In this document: one piece after another, positions 54,830-63,244 of the stretch | How positions within the stretch are numbered: the first letter of the stretch is position 1 | Layout: the number at the start of each line of letters is the position of its first letter | Virus record (IMG/VR): IMGVR_UViG_3300034102_001587 | Coordinates: 62,001 to 126,000 of that record | Strand: one strand, 5' to 3' | DNA length: 64,000 bases | Source of the DNA: a virus | The notes under the pieces: generated by a model | Seen by the model: only the letters and a program-made list of their open reading frames with translations | What the model was told of the DNA's origin: nothing | The model's database searches: none | Made by a program: the position numbers and the translations under genes

Positions 54830-55189
54830 ATGAGTAAAGAAAGATACGATAAGATAATAAAAAAGGATATAAACTTTAAACCTATTAGAATCAAAGCATT
54901 TAAACCAAATCCAAATGAATTTGATTATAAGAGAGGATATATAACAAGGTATTTTGTCCAAAAAATAAATGATGAAACTGCACCTGTTTATGAAATAGAC
55001 CAGAATGCATTTGATGTTTTTGGAAATAATACATTTTATCAAACTACATCAATTGACTGGAAAATAATTGGTACTGATGAACAAATTAAAGATGCAAATT
55101 CAAAATCAATACTTTTGGGTGTAAAAAAGTTGAAAGCTTTGTCATTATATTTACCAAATCTTTTACAATTTAGAAAACCAAAAGATTAA
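54830..55189 (+). CDS. Unrecognised small protein in the baseplate unit
   Basis: The protein has 119 residues from ATG 54830, one base after the hub-candidate stop. An upstream in-frame ATG at 54767 would overlap the hub gene by 62 bases and is less likely. The sequence is basic and mixed alpha/beta: FKPIRIKAFKPNPNEFDYKR, GYITRYFVQKIND, an EIDQNAF turn and ALSLYLPNLLQFRKPKD. Many aromatic residues and the lack of catalytic motifs suggest a structural protein. I cannot place it in a family. The context suggests a baseplate wedge or accessory protein made together with the hub. Confidence 0.6.
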   Translation: MSKERYDKIIKKDINFKPIRIKAFKPNPNEFDYKRGYITRYFVQKINDETAPVYEIDQNAFDVFGNNTFYQTTSIDWKIIGTDEQIKDANSKSILLGVKKLKALSLYLPNLLQFRKPKD

Positions 55190-55209
55190 TATTTAATAAA
55201 AAATAAATT

Positions 55210-55752
55210 ATGGGATTTACAATAACAGGTTCAAAATTTATTACTACTGTATATGGTGAACTTGATTCTTTATATGGGAGAATAGATTCTTTTAGATATA
55301 ATAGAAATTCTGGTAATTTAGTTACTACAATTGCACTTTATACAAATAGTAGAGGAGCAAAATCAAATGAATTAATAGAATATCCTGTTAATTTTATGGA
55401 TTATAATATTATTGGTGTTGATATTATGTTAAGTGGTTCTATGGAAACAATAACATATCCAACATTAATAAATATTCCACTCACATCATCTGCAAATGTT
55501 GAGGTGCCAATTTACACCAATCACATTACCAGTCAAAGTATAAGTTATTACGATTTTGATGATAATGGAGATGTTGTTGAAAAATTTAAATGGGAATACT
55601 TTTCACAATCTGTACAAATAGGAACAGAAATAAAAGAGCAAGATATATTAAATAAAGAACTTATTACAGGTAATGTTTTTCCATATATGTACAATGTAGT
55701 TACATCGGAGTTCAAAGGGATTTTTGGTGAAGAAAACGTAATAAATAGTTAG
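55210..55752 (+). CDS. Unrecognised beta-rich structural protein
   Basis: The protein has 180 residues. It opens with FTITGSKFITTVYGELDSLYGRIDSFRYNRNSG-type strands (about 3-35), then LVTTIALYTN, NIIGVDIMLSG and PLTSSANVEVPIYTN, and ends with a more helical 60 residues (SVQIGTEIKEQDILNKELI). No enzyme motif, membrane segment or signal peptide is seen. It is a baseplate-region gene 20 bases after the previous one and four bases before the next. A baseplate or short-fibre attachment role is possible from position only. Confidence 0.6.
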   Translation: MGFTITGSKFITTVYGELDSLYGRIDSFRYNRNSGNLVTTIALYTNSRGAKSNELIEYPVNFMDYNIIGVDIMLSGSMETITYPTLINIPLTSSANVEVPIYTNHITSQSISYYDFDDNGDVVEKFKWEYFSQSVQIGTEIKEQDILNKELITGNVFPYMYNVVTSEFKGIFGEENVINS

Positions 55753-55756
55753 TTAA

Positions 55757-56185
55757 ATGGCAAATTTTAGTATAGGTAGTTCTGTTCCAATGTCTACGCT
55801 TAGAGATGGGTTTGGATATGGTGGACCTAATATTGATATAGAAACTATTAAGGATACGGTATATCCTTATAGTGTTGGATTTAGAAGCTTAAGTGCATTC
55901 CAAAACCAAGGATTGTGGAGATATAGGATAATGCCTGATGATGGTTCTAGGGGATGGGTTCAAATGACTTACCCAGTTAATAGCGGTCAAATTTTTGGTA
56001 GTTATTTAAGCCCATGGTTTAGAAGTGGAGATTATCCTTACACATCAATATATGCACAAGGTATATATCCTTATAATTTTCAATATTGGTTTTATGAAGG
56101 TGGTGGTGTATTTTCGTATGGCTCTGCCCCAAATGTGAATTGGAATCAAAGTGGAGTTCTTAATTTAAGAGCGTATTTTGCATAG
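55757..56185 (+). CDS. Unrecognised Gly/Tyr/Trp-rich structural protein
   Basis: The protein has 142 residues and is very rich in Gly, Tyr, Phe and Trp: GFGYGGPNIDI, YPYSVGFRSLSAF, WRYRIMPDDGSRGWVQM, IFGSYLSPWFRSGDYPY, YNFQYWFYEGGGVFSYG. Such composition is seen in sugar-binding or interface beta proteins of virions, but I recognise no family. It is the last structural-looking gene before the glycosyltransferase cassette, so it might be a surface protein or a small tip. It starts four bases after the previous stop. Confidence 0.6.
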   Translation: MANFSIGSSVPMSTLRDGFGYGGPNIDIETIKDTVYPYSVGFRSLSAFQNQGLWRYRIMPDDGSRGWVQMTYPVNSGQIFGSYLSPWFRSGDYPYTSIYAQGIYPYNFQYWFYEGGGVFSYGSAPNVNWNQSGVLNLRAYFA

Positions 56186-56200
56186 TTATAAATAAATGTT

Positions 56201-57067
56201 ATGAAAGCTGTATGGGCGTATGGAAATAATGATTGGACCAAATCTTTTAAATTTTCAAAGTTAGAACTTATAACTGTATTTGCATCAATTACTTTGTGGA
56301 AAAAATTCTACCCAGAAGTTCCAACCTATTTGTATTGTGATGAATCGGTAAAAAAATATCTTACCGAAGTTGATTTACTTCAATTTTGGGATAACGTAGA
56401 TACATCCATTCACCAAACCCAAGACATTTATAATCGTAAAGCTTTTTGGACAATTGATAAAATACGATTGTTTCAACATTTAGAAACTCCATTTACTTTT
56501 ATGGATATGGATTTCTACATTAAAAAAAGATTATCGGACTATACTAATTATGATTATGTTTGTGCTTTTGCAGAAAACACAAAAAATTACTATCCACCAT
56601 ATTACGATAAGACTTTTAAAGAATTAAATTTTCCAAAAGAGTTTACATTTAAAGATACGGCACATAACACATGCTTTTTTTATGTAAGAAATTCGGATGT
56701 TGCAAAAAAATATACGGATATGTGTCTTTCATATATGAAGCAAATTAATGATAAAGAATTAACACAAGGGCATAGTGTATTTTTGGAACAAACAATATTA
56801 TATGAGTTAGCATTGGTAAATAATTGGAATTGGAATTTGTTAATGAATCAAAAGTTTAACGATGTTACGGGAAAATGTGACCCAGAAATAATAGAGGGAT
56901 TTTTAAGTCCAAAACAAACAGAAGAATATTATAGACATTTAAGTGTTGAGAAAATGTATGCAACAGAAGGAACTAACAAATTTTTAATTATAAAAGGTGA
57001 AATAATAGGATTAACAAAACAACATAATCCAGAATTACTTCCATTGTTACATAAACTATGTCAATAA
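56201..57067 (+). CDS. GT-A-like glycosyltransferase with DxD motif (DUF6734-like), copy 1
   Basis: The protein has 288 residues. The N-terminus KAVWAYGNNDWTKS, LITVFASITLWKKFYP and TYLYCDE form the start of a nucleotide-binding fold. AFWTIDKIRLFQ then TPFTFMDMDFYIKK carries the D102-x-D104 motif that in GT-A enzymes holds the metal and the sugar nucleotide. Later segments are NTCFFYVRN and HSVFLEQTILYELA. It resembles phage and bacterial proteins annotated DUF6734, and I treat that name as likely rather than certain. The next gene is a paralogue (same FWT-x-x-KI and D-x-D positions). No membrane segment is present, so it acts in the cytoplasm. It begins a run of overlapping genes, each stop lying inside the next start, which suggests coupled translation. 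Substrate is unknown. Confidence 0.6.
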   Translation: MKAVWAYGNNDWTKSFKFSKLELITVFASITLWKKFYPEVPTYLYCDESVKKYLTEVDLLQFWDNVDTSIHQTQDIYNRKAFWTIDKIRLFQHLETPFTFMDMDFYIKKRLSDYTNYDYVCAFAENTKNYYPPYYDKTFKELNFPKEFTFKDTAHNTCFFYVRNSDVAKKYTDMCLSYMKQINDKELTQGHSVFLEQTILYELALVNNWNWNLLMNQKFNDVTGKCDPEIIEGFLSPKQTEEYYRHLSVEKMYATEGTNKFLIIKGEIIGLTKQHNPELLPLLHKLCQ

Positions 57068-57987
57068 AAGCAATACATATAAATTGGACTAAACCATTTT
57101 TTGAAAAAGATAGGTTACGAGGACATGGATTTAAAGTTTTTAAAAACAACAAATCAAAAGAGTATTCATTACCAACTTATCAAATATTAGTTACTAAACT
57201 TTCAATATTAAATTGGAAAAAGTGGAATGGGCCTATAAAATTGTACACCGATAGTATTGGTAAAGCATATTATGATGCGATTGGTTTGTTAGAACTTTAT
57301 GATGAAGTTGATACTGATATATTAGATAATTACAATGATGTAGATGCTGCATATTTTTGGACAAGTGGTAAAATAAATTGTTTACAATATGAAACTGAGC
57401 CATTTGTTTTTATAGATAATGATTTTATTGTAAGGGAAAAAATAAATGAATATAGATTAAAACAATTTGACTTAATAATAGGATATTGGGAAATACCAAG
57501 AGGATATTATTATTTTACCAAATACCAATTTCAGAAAGAAATTAAACATTGCCGCTTTCCTGAAAACTATAATTGTAACTCATTAACGCCAAATACATCA
57601 TTTATGTATTTTAATAATTTGAATTTGGTTAAAGAATATGTTAATGCACATTCTAAATTGGTTGATAATAAAGGGGTTGAAGTTCCTGAATGGTTTTGGT
57701 TAATGACAGACCAAGGTATATTAGGACATTGTATAAGAGAAGGTAACTACAATGTGGGTACAATTACAAATAGAGTATTTTTAAGTGATAGTGACCACAC
57801 CGATTCAACACAAAGATACAAAGGAATGTCAGAACCTTGGTTTCAATTTATTGACACGGATAATGTAGATAAATTTAGTTGGGAGCATCTTTGGTATTTA
57901 AAAGCACATTTTAACGATGATAAAGAAATGATGTTAGAGTATTGTAATCGTTATAATAAAGAAATAAAAATGTTATGCAGTTTATAA
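57058..57987 (+). CDS. GT-A-like glycosyltransferase with DxD motif (DUF6734-like), copy 2
   Basis: The protein has 309 residues and is a paralogue of the previous protein. Shared landmarks are IHINWTKPF, SILNWKKWNGPIKLYTD, YFWTSGKINCLQ and EPFVFIDNDFIV with D120-x-D122, then NTSFMYFNNLNLVKEYV and a W-L-MTDQGILGHCIRE helix. The divergence is large, so the two probably differ in sugar or acceptor rather than being redundant copies. The start overlaps the previous gene by 10 bases and the end overlaps the next by 13. It is cytoplasmic, with no signal peptide. Donor and acceptor cannot be told from the sequence. Confidence 0.6.
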   Translation: MSIKAIHINWTKPFFEKDRLRGHGFKVFKNNKSKEYSLPTYQILVTKLSILNWKKWNGPIKLYTDSIGKAYYDAIGLLELYDEVDTDILDNYNDVDAAYFWTSGKINCLQYETEPFVFIDNDFIVREKINEYRLKQFDLIIGYWEIPRGYYYFTKYQFQKEIKHCRFPENYNCNSLTPNTSFMYFNNLNLVKEYVNAHSKLVDNKGVEVPEWFWLMTDQGILGHCIREGNYNVGTITNRVFLSDSDHTDSTQRYKGMSEPWFQFIDTDNVDKFSWEHLWYLKAHFNDDKEMMLEYCNRYNKEIKMLCSL

Positions 57988-58739
57988 GAATATTTTGGGG
58001 AGATTATAATAGATACGAAAAACAAATTATTGAAGCTAAAAAAGATAATTTAGATGAAAAGGTATTTGTATGGGGATACGATAACTATGTTAAGCTAAAA
58101 GAGTTGGGATACAATTGTGATTTGATAGATATGCAACCATACGATTATACAATAGCTAATGCACATACGTTTAAACATCATAGAAGTTTGATTCACAAAA
58201 TAAAAGGAATTGATATAGCAATGGAAACATATTCCGAAATTGTTTTTTTAGATTGGGATGTTAGAAAGATAAAAGAAATTGATGATAACTTTTATAAATT
58301 ACTAAGAGATAGAGAATGTGATTTACAAGTTCCATTATACACCTATCCAACCAAAGCATTTGATTATTTATTGAATAATATTAAAGATGATTTAATGCAA
58401 AAGTTTTTTAAAAAACTAAAATTGTTTATAGAAAAATACTCCTACACAAAAGAGGGTAATTATATAATACCAAACACCGGATTTTTTTATTGTGCCGATA
58501 AAACAATAGTAGAAGATTTATTAGAAATAATAGATGAGTATAAATTACAAACTGTTCCAGATGAATTATCAGTATTTATATTTTCAAATGCAGATTTTGA
58601 TAGTTACATAAAAAACTATGAACCATTAGTTATTGGCGCAAAACAACATGGTTATGATTGGTGGAACGAAGAAGAAAATGATTTAGAAAAGTATAAATTA
58701 AAAACATTAAAAAAAGAAATATATTTTGAACATCTTTAA
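57975..58739 (+). CDS. Putative glycosyltransferase with DWD motif, copy 1
   Basis: The protein has 254 residues. IRIFWGDYNRYEKQI and KVFVWGYDNYVKLKELGY start the fold. Residues 89-95 IVFLDWD give a D93-x-D95 motif, followed by KEIDDNFYKLL, as expected for the metal-binding loop of a GT-A enzyme. Later landmarks are IIPNTGFFYCADK and DELSVFIFSNADFDSYIKNY. The protein at 62450 is a clear paralogue sharing all of these. It is more distant from the two preceding DxD proteins but probably of the same fold. Overlaps with both neighbours are 13-14 bases. Substrate is unknown. Confidence 0.55.
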   Translation: MQFIRIFWGDYNRYEKQIIEAKKDNLDEKVFVWGYDNYVKLKELGYNCDLIDMQPYDYTIANAHTFKHHRSLIHKIKGIDIAMETYSEIVFLDWDVRKIKEIDDNFYKLLRDRECDLQVPLYTYPTKAFDYLLNNIKDDLMQKFFKKLKLFIEKYSYTKEGNYIIPNTGFFYCADKTIVEDLLEIIDEYKLQTVPDELSVFIFSNADFDSYIKNYEPLVIGAKQHGYDWWNEEENDLEKYKLKTLKKEIYFEHL

Positions 58740-59286
58740 AACATATGTAATATCATTAAGAAGGGATAAAGAACGTAGAGATTGGATGCTATCAATAAAA
58801 GATAAGATAGGATTGAATTTTGATTTTTTTAATGCGGTAACTTCCGAAGATATTACTGAAGTTATAAAAAATGCATATTTTTCACATACCGATTTTCACG
58901 AATGGAATATTGATGATAAAGCAGTGATGGCAACTTTTATGAGTCATATTAGTTTACTTAATATGGCAGTAAAATCTAAAACAAATTTATTGGTTATTGA
59001 GGATGATATAGATATTGTAAACTCATTTGATTGGAATTCTATAAATTTCGATGAGTTTGATTTATTTAGTTTAGGAACAAAATTTGGATGTTATGCTTAT
59101 TTTGTTTCTTATAAAGGAGCAGAAAGTATATTAGAACATTTTTCCAAAACGAAAATTACTCAGGCATATGATTGGGAGTTAGCAAAAATTAATCATCTTA
59201 ATTTTAAATTTGTAGATGAACCTGTATTTGTACAAACCAATAAATTTGTTTCAAACATAGCACCAAATGGATACCAAAAAAAATAG
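58726..59286 (+). CDS. GT25-family glycosyltransferase
   Basis: The protein has 186 residues. FKTYVISLRRDKERRDWM at the N-terminus is the signature opening of family GT25 (LPS and glycoprotein sugar transferases), FDFFNAVTSED follows, and LLVIEDDIDI (residues 88-96) is the acidic metal-binding motif. SLGTKFGCYAYFVSYKGA matches the conserved GxxGYxxS-type region. The start appears to be TTG at 58726, overlapping the previous gene by 14 bases; no ATG is available before the conserved opening. GT25 enzymes commonly add galactose to LPS or collagen-type hydroxylysine, but the sugar and acceptor here are unknown. It lies within the glycan cassette, directly before the carbamoyltransferase. Confidence 0.75.
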   Translation: MNIFKTYVISLRRDKERRDWMLSIKDKIGLNFDFFNAVTSEDITEVIKNAYFSHTDFHEWNIDDKAVMATFMSHISLLNMAVKSKTNLLVIEDDIDIVNSFDWNSINFDEFDLFSLGTKFGCYAYFVSYKGAESILEHFSKTKITQAYDWELAKINHLNFKFVDEPVFVQTNKFVSNIAPNGYQKK

Positions 59287-60949
59287 TTATATAATTGGAG
59301 TATCGGCTTATTATCACGACTCATCTGCATGCCTGTTTAAAAATGGCGAATTAATATTTGCCTGCGAAGAAGAAAAATTTACAGGCAAAAAGCATGATAG
59401 TTCATTTCCATTTAATTCAATACGATATATTTTTAAAACATATAAATTATCAAAAAAAGATATTGACGTAGTGTGTTATTATGAAGACCCAAAACTTAAA
59501 TACAAAAGATTAATTCAAAATTTTAAAAATAATTGGTATAGAAGTTTTTGGTATTGTGTAAAGTCTATAATCGGCTTTAAAATAAAAATGATAACTTGTA
59601 AAAACAATTTAGAATTAGTATCTAAAAACGTATTTTATTCAGACCATCATAATTCCCATCTATTTTATTCTTATTATACTTCAAATTTTGATAATGCGAT
59701 AGGTTTAAGTGTAGATGGTGTTGGTGAATTTGATACAACAACTTTTTGTACAATAGAAAATGGTGTCCCTGAAAAAAACACAATTGCAGAGTATCCACAT
59801 TCGTTGGGTTTATTTTATTCAGCGATGACTGCATTTTTAGGATTCAAACCAAATGAAGGTGAGTATAAGGTAATGGGATTGGCAGCTTATGGTAATCCAA
59901 ATGTTTATATGGATAAAGTAAAAAAATTAATATCTTATGAAAATGGTACATTAAAATGCAATATGAAAGTTTTTTGTTGGGATAGAGAAGATTCTTCAAT
60001 GTTTAATGTTAAGTTATGCGAATTGTTGGAAATAGAACCCAAAGATACAAATTTACCAATAGTTCAAATTCATAAAGATTTGGCTGCAGCTGTACAACTA
60101 AACTATGAAAACATATTAATTAAAATTCTTAATGATTTGTACAAAAAATATGAAATAAAAAACTTAATATTAGGGGGTGGTTGTGCATACAATGGTTTGG
60201 CAAATGGAAAAATTTTAAAAAGAACAAAATACAAAAAATTGTGGATACCAGTAGCACCATCCGATGCTGGTTCTTGTGTTGGAGCTTGTTTAAATTATTT
60301 GGCTTCTAAAAATAAAGTATATAAAATAACACCAAACCCATTTTTAGGTCCTTCGTATTTGTATAATAATGTAATCGAAGCAATAGGAAAACTGAAATAC
60401 AAACAATTTACATCTGAAGAAAAAATGTTAAAGGTTGTTGCAAAATTATTATGGGAAGGTAAGATAATTGGGTGGTATCACGGACACAATGAATTTGGAC
60501 AAAGAGCATTGGGAAATCGTTCAATATTGGCAAATCCTTTTATAAATGGTGTAAAAGATAAAATAAATAATATTATAAAACAAAGAGAAAATTTTAGACC
60601 ATTGGCACCTGCAGTAATTGTAGAAAAACAAAATGAATATTTTAATACAATTGGTGATGTACCATATATGAATAAAATTGTTAATGTTAAAAGAAAATAT
60701 AAAAAACTTTTAAAAGAAGTATCAAATGTAGATGGAACAGCTAGAATACAAAGTGTAAATAAAAATACATTGTTTCACAAACTATTATTAGAATTTGAAA
60801 TATTATCGAATCATCCTATTCTTTTAAATACATCATTTAATACAAAAGATAGACCTATGGTTTTGACACCAAAAAACGCAGTAGATTCATATTTAAACAG
60901 TGATATTGATTTGTTAATTATTGGAAATTTTATTATATATAAACATTAA
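59267..60949 (+). CDS. O-carbamoyltransferase, NodU/TobZ family
   Basis: The protein has 560 residues, the usual size for the family. The N-terminal Kae1-like domain (1-350) starts IGVSAYYHDSSACL, and has EEEKFTGKKHDSSFP, the metal-binding His pair H127-x3-H131 (SDHHNSH), LSVDGVGEFDT, LGLFYSAMTAFLGFKPNEGEYKVMGLAAYG and LILGGGCAYNGLANG. The C-terminal YrdC-like domain carries GWYHGHNEFGQRALGNRSI and then NFRPLAPAVIVE, which in TobZ help form the carbamoyl-adenylate site. Known members transfer a carbamoyl group from carbamoyl phosphate to a hydroxyl of a sugar or antibiotic. Next to five glycosyltransferase-like genes, a sugar hydroxyl is the likely acceptor. It overlaps the GT25 gene by 20 bases. 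Confidence 0.88.
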   Translation: MDTKKNSYIIGVSAYYHDSSACLFKNGELIFACEEEKFTGKKHDSSFPFNSIRYIFKTYKLSKKDIDVVCYYEDPKLKYKRLIQNFKNNWYRSFWYCVKSIIGFKIKMITCKNNLELVSKNVFYSDHHNSHLFYSYYTSNFDNAIGLSVDGVGEFDTTTFCTIENGVPEKNTIAEYPHSLGLFYSAMTAFLGFKPNEGEYKVMGLAAYGNPNVYMDKVKKLISYENGTLKCNMKVFCWDREDSSMFNVKLCELLEIEPKDTNLPIVQIHKDLAAAVQLNYENILIKILNDLYKKYEIKNLILGGGCAYNGLANGKILKRTKYKKLWIPVAPSDAGSCVGACLNYLASKNKVYKITPNPFLGPSYLYNNVIEAIGKLKYKQFTSEEKMLKVVAKLLWEGKIIGWYHGHNEFGQRALGNRSILANPFINGVKDKINNIIKQRENFRPLAPAVIVEKQNEYFNTIGDVPYMNKIVNVKRKYKKLLKEVSNVDGTARIQSVNKNTLFHKLLLEFEILSNHPILLNTSFNTKDRPMVLTPKNAVDSYLNSDIDLLIIGNFIIYKH

Positions 60950-60952
60950 TGT

Positions 60953-61066
60953 ATGAGAATTTTAAAATGGATATTTGAAAAAATAAAAAAATATCAAACT
61001 AGAAAAAGATTGAAAACAAAAATAAAAGAGCTCAAAAAAAGAGACCCATTCACATACCCACATTAA
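60953..61066 (+). CDS. Small basic protein, 37 residues
   Basis: From ATG 60953 this frame encodes MRILKWIFEKIKKYQTRKRL and a C-terminal half ending KKRDPFTYPH, stop at 61066. It is highly basic, with one amphipathic helix and a short D-P-F-T-Y tail. It fills the 118-base gap between the carbamoyltransferase and the first SGNH gene exactly, ending one base before the next ATG, as the coupled genes around it do. Short phage proteins ending in KKRDPF(I/T)Y are familiar to me from other genomes but have no known function. Nothing suggests an enzyme. It could bind nucleic acid or membrane surfaces. Confidence 0.55.
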   Translation: MRILKWIFEKIKKYQTRKRLKTKIKELKKRDPFTYPH

Positions 61067-61067
61067 T

Positions 61068-61772
61068 ATGATAAATAAGTTATATACATATGGTTGCTCG
61101 TTTTCATCTGATTGGTGGATTAATGAAGAACAAACTTATACAGCTTTAGTTTCCAAACAATTGCGATGTGATTACATAAGAAGAGCCGAGCCGGCAATAT
61201 GTAATAACGAAATATATCATAGACTTACTAAAGATTTTGAATTATTTAATGAAGGGGATTTTATTATATACCAATTTACAGCATTAGATAGAGGTGGTTA
61301 TTGGGTAAATAACGATTCTTTATATATAACAACATCTTTATTAACAGAAGATATAGATATGAATACTTTAGTTTTAAATGAGTGGGGAGTTGGTAGAGAA
61401 AAGTATGAAATATCTGATTCTGATTTAATTAAATTATTGGATTATAATAATGTTTGGGAAAAGCATTCTCTATTTTACAAATATAATATTGTACACAATA
61501 CTTTGGAATTTTTAAAAGAAAAATATAATGTAAACTATGTTATGTTGTTTTTAGATAATTATTTTCAAAAATTTTGCACAAACAATTATATAGAATTTCC
61601 AATAGAAACAAATTCAAAAAGTGTATCTATAAGAGATTGGGTAGTTATGAATAATTTAACAATAGCAGATTCAAATCCAATTAGACCTAAATGGGATACT
61701 CACCCAAACGAAAAAGCTCAATACCATATAGCTTCTAAAATTTTAAAATTTATAAAAAATGAATGTAAATAA
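61068..61772 (+). CDS. SGNH-fold hydrolase/acyltransferase-like protein, copy 1
   Basis: The protein has 234 residues. LYTYGCSFSSDWW places Ser11 in the G-x-S nucleophile block at the end of the first strand. FIIYQFTALDR has the position of the second block, and WDTHPNEKAQYHIA near the C-terminus supplies Asp210 and His212 of the D-x-x-H/D-x-H block. This arrangement is that of SGNH esterases and O-acyltransferases. Phage proteins opening with Y-x-x-GCSF are usually annotated as SGNH/GDSL-like. The next gene is a tandem paralogue. No signal peptide is seen, so it is cytoplasmic; in the glycan cassette it might add or remove an acyl group on a sugar, which is inference. Confidence 0.65.
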   Translation: MINKLYTYGCSFSSDWWINEEQTYTALVSKQLRCDYIRRAEPAICNNEIYHRLTKDFELFNEGDFIIYQFTALDRGGYWVNNDSLYITTSLLTEDIDMNTLVLNEWGVGREKYEISDSDLIKLLDYNNVWEKHSLFYKYNIVHNTLEFLKEKYNVNYVMLFLDNYFQKFCTNNYIEFPIETNSKSVSIRDWVVMNNLTIADSNPIRPKWDTHPNEKAQYHIASKILKFIKNECK

Positions 61773-62463
61773 AATTTACATATATGGTTGTTCTTTTTCT
61801 GTAAACTTTTGGATAGGTGAAGAAAACATTTACCCAAATTTATTATCAAAACATTTTAATGTTGAATATATTAATAGAGCAGATTCTGCAACATGCCATA
61901 ATGAAGCTTATTTACGATTAACAAATGATTTAAAAAATTTTGAAAAAGATGATTTGATTGTTTATCAATTTACATCATCGGATAGAGAAGGATATATGGT
62001 GAATGACGATTCACTATATTTCACAACAGCAGCATTAACTAAAGATTTAAAAAGATTTGCTTGGATATTGGATAGATGGGGTAAGGGAAGAACTACATAT
62101 AAAGTATCGGATAAGCAATTGGAAATATTATTGGATTATATGGATGGTTGGGTATGTCATACTAAATTTCACAAATTTAACAGAGTTGTAAATACTTTAG
62201 AATTTTTAAAAAATAAAGTTGGTGTAAACTATTGTTTATTATTTTTAGATGATGGATTTGAAAAATATAAAAATCCAAATAAAATTGTTTTTCCTATTAA
62301 AAAAAATAAAAATAATAATTCTATTTTAGATTGGGGTGTTGAAAATAAATTTACATTAGGAGATAGTAGACCAAATGAAGTTCCATATGATAGCCATCCC
62401 GATGAAAACGGCCATTATGGTATATTTGAAAATATAATAAAAAAAATAGATGAAACCAATTAA
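61759..62463 (+). CDS. SGNH-fold hydrolase/acyltransferase-like protein, copy 2
   Basis: The protein has 234 residues and the same length and layout as the previous one: IYIYGCSFSVNFW with Ser12, a VYQFTSSDREGYMVNDDSLY segment, NRVVNTLEFLKNKVGVNYCL, and YDSHPDENGHYGI with Asp211 and His213. Both genes keep the full presumed catalytic set, so both are likely active. The pair arose by tandem duplication and has since diverged widely. It overlaps the previous gene by 14 bases and the next by 14. Differences between copies are spread along the chain, which fits different acceptors rather than simple dosage. Confidence 0.65.
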   Translation: MNVNKIYIYGCSFSVNFWIGEENIYPNLLSKHFNVEYINRADSATCHNEAYLRLTNDLKNFEKDDLIVYQFTSSDREGYMVNDDSLYFTTAALTKDLKRFAWILDRWGKGRTTYKVSDKQLEILLDYMDGWVCHTKFHKFNRVVNTLEFLKNKVGVNYCLLFLDDGFEKYKNPNKIVFPIKKNKNNNSILDWGVENKFTLGDSRPNEVPYDSHPDENGHYGIFENIIKKIDETN

Positions 62464-63244
62464 AGTTATACGAGCACTTTGGGGCAAGAATTTTGCTATT
62501 CATAAAGAAATTCCTAAATCACCTATATTCAAAGATGAATTAGTTTTTGTATATGGAATTAAAAATGAACAATTTCTAAAAAATTTAGGATACCAAACTA
62601 AACTTATTGGCTATGATGAAACTTTGGAAAATGTATATGATAATCATTTAAAACATTATGGTCATAAATTGGAAGTAATAAAGATGGCTGAGGAAATGTT
62701 TGATGAATACCTTTTTTTAGATTGGGATGTTGGTGTTGTTAAAAACATTGATAATAATTTTTGGCAATTAATACGAAGTGGAAATAATATACAATGTCCA
62801 ATATATGCCTATAACAAAAATTATAGAAATGATATTTTAGAATACTACAAACAAAGAGGAACTCTTACAAATCACATAGATGAATTTTTAAAGTATCATA
62901 TAGAGGGACTAAAAAAATACAGTTGGCAAACAGATGATTTATATGTTTTACCAAACTTTTGTTTCTTTTATTCAAACAAAACTAATTCAGCATCCGAGTT
63001 ACATAAACTAATGGTTGACAATAATTTAGATACTTGTATTGAAGAATTTGCTATGTGGTTATTTTCAAATTGTTCACTAGAGGAATATGTATTAAAGTAT
63101 GAACCATTTGTAATAAGAGGAAAAGAAAAAGATGTGAACTTACCAAATATGGATTGGGCTTTCAAAACGATAAACCAATATGTTGGTGAACGAGTAAAAA
63201 AAGAAATTTATTTATATCATGAACTTCAAACAACCACTAATTAA
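62450..63244 (+). CDS. Putative glycosyltransferase with DWD motif, copy 2
   Basis: The protein has 264 residues and is a paralogue of the protein at 57975. IKVIRALWGKNFAIHKE, ELVFVYGIKNEQFLKNLGY, YLFLDWDVGVVKNIDNNFW (D91-x-D93), VLPNFCFFYSNK and EFAMWLFSNCSLEEYVLKYE line up one to one. The two copies are separated by the GT25, carbamoyltransferase, small basic and SGNH genes, so the cassette has been built by duplication and insertion rather than a single tandem event. It overlaps the SGNH gene by 14 bases and the oxygenase-like gene by 26. Donor and acceptor are unknown. Confidence 0.55.
   Translation: MKPIKVIRALWGKNFAIHKEIPKSPIFKDELVFVYGIKNEQFLKNLGYQTKLIGYDETLENVYDNHLKHYGHKLEVIKMAEEMFDEYLFLDWDVGVVKNIDNNFWQLIRSGNNIQCPIYAYNKNYRNDILEYYKQRGTLTNHIDEFLKYHIEGLKKYSWQTDDLYVLPNFCFFYSNKTNSASELHKLMVDNNLDTCIEEFAMWLFSNCSLEEYVLKYEPFVIRGKEKDVNLPNMDWAFKTINQYVGERVKKEIYLYHELQTTTN

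Noticed and set aside
56187-56194. TATAAATA (T4-late-like) before the first glycosyltransferase gene
   Set aside because: It ends only six bases before the ATG, too close for a normal leader, and the ATATTTATA element of the other gaps is missing.
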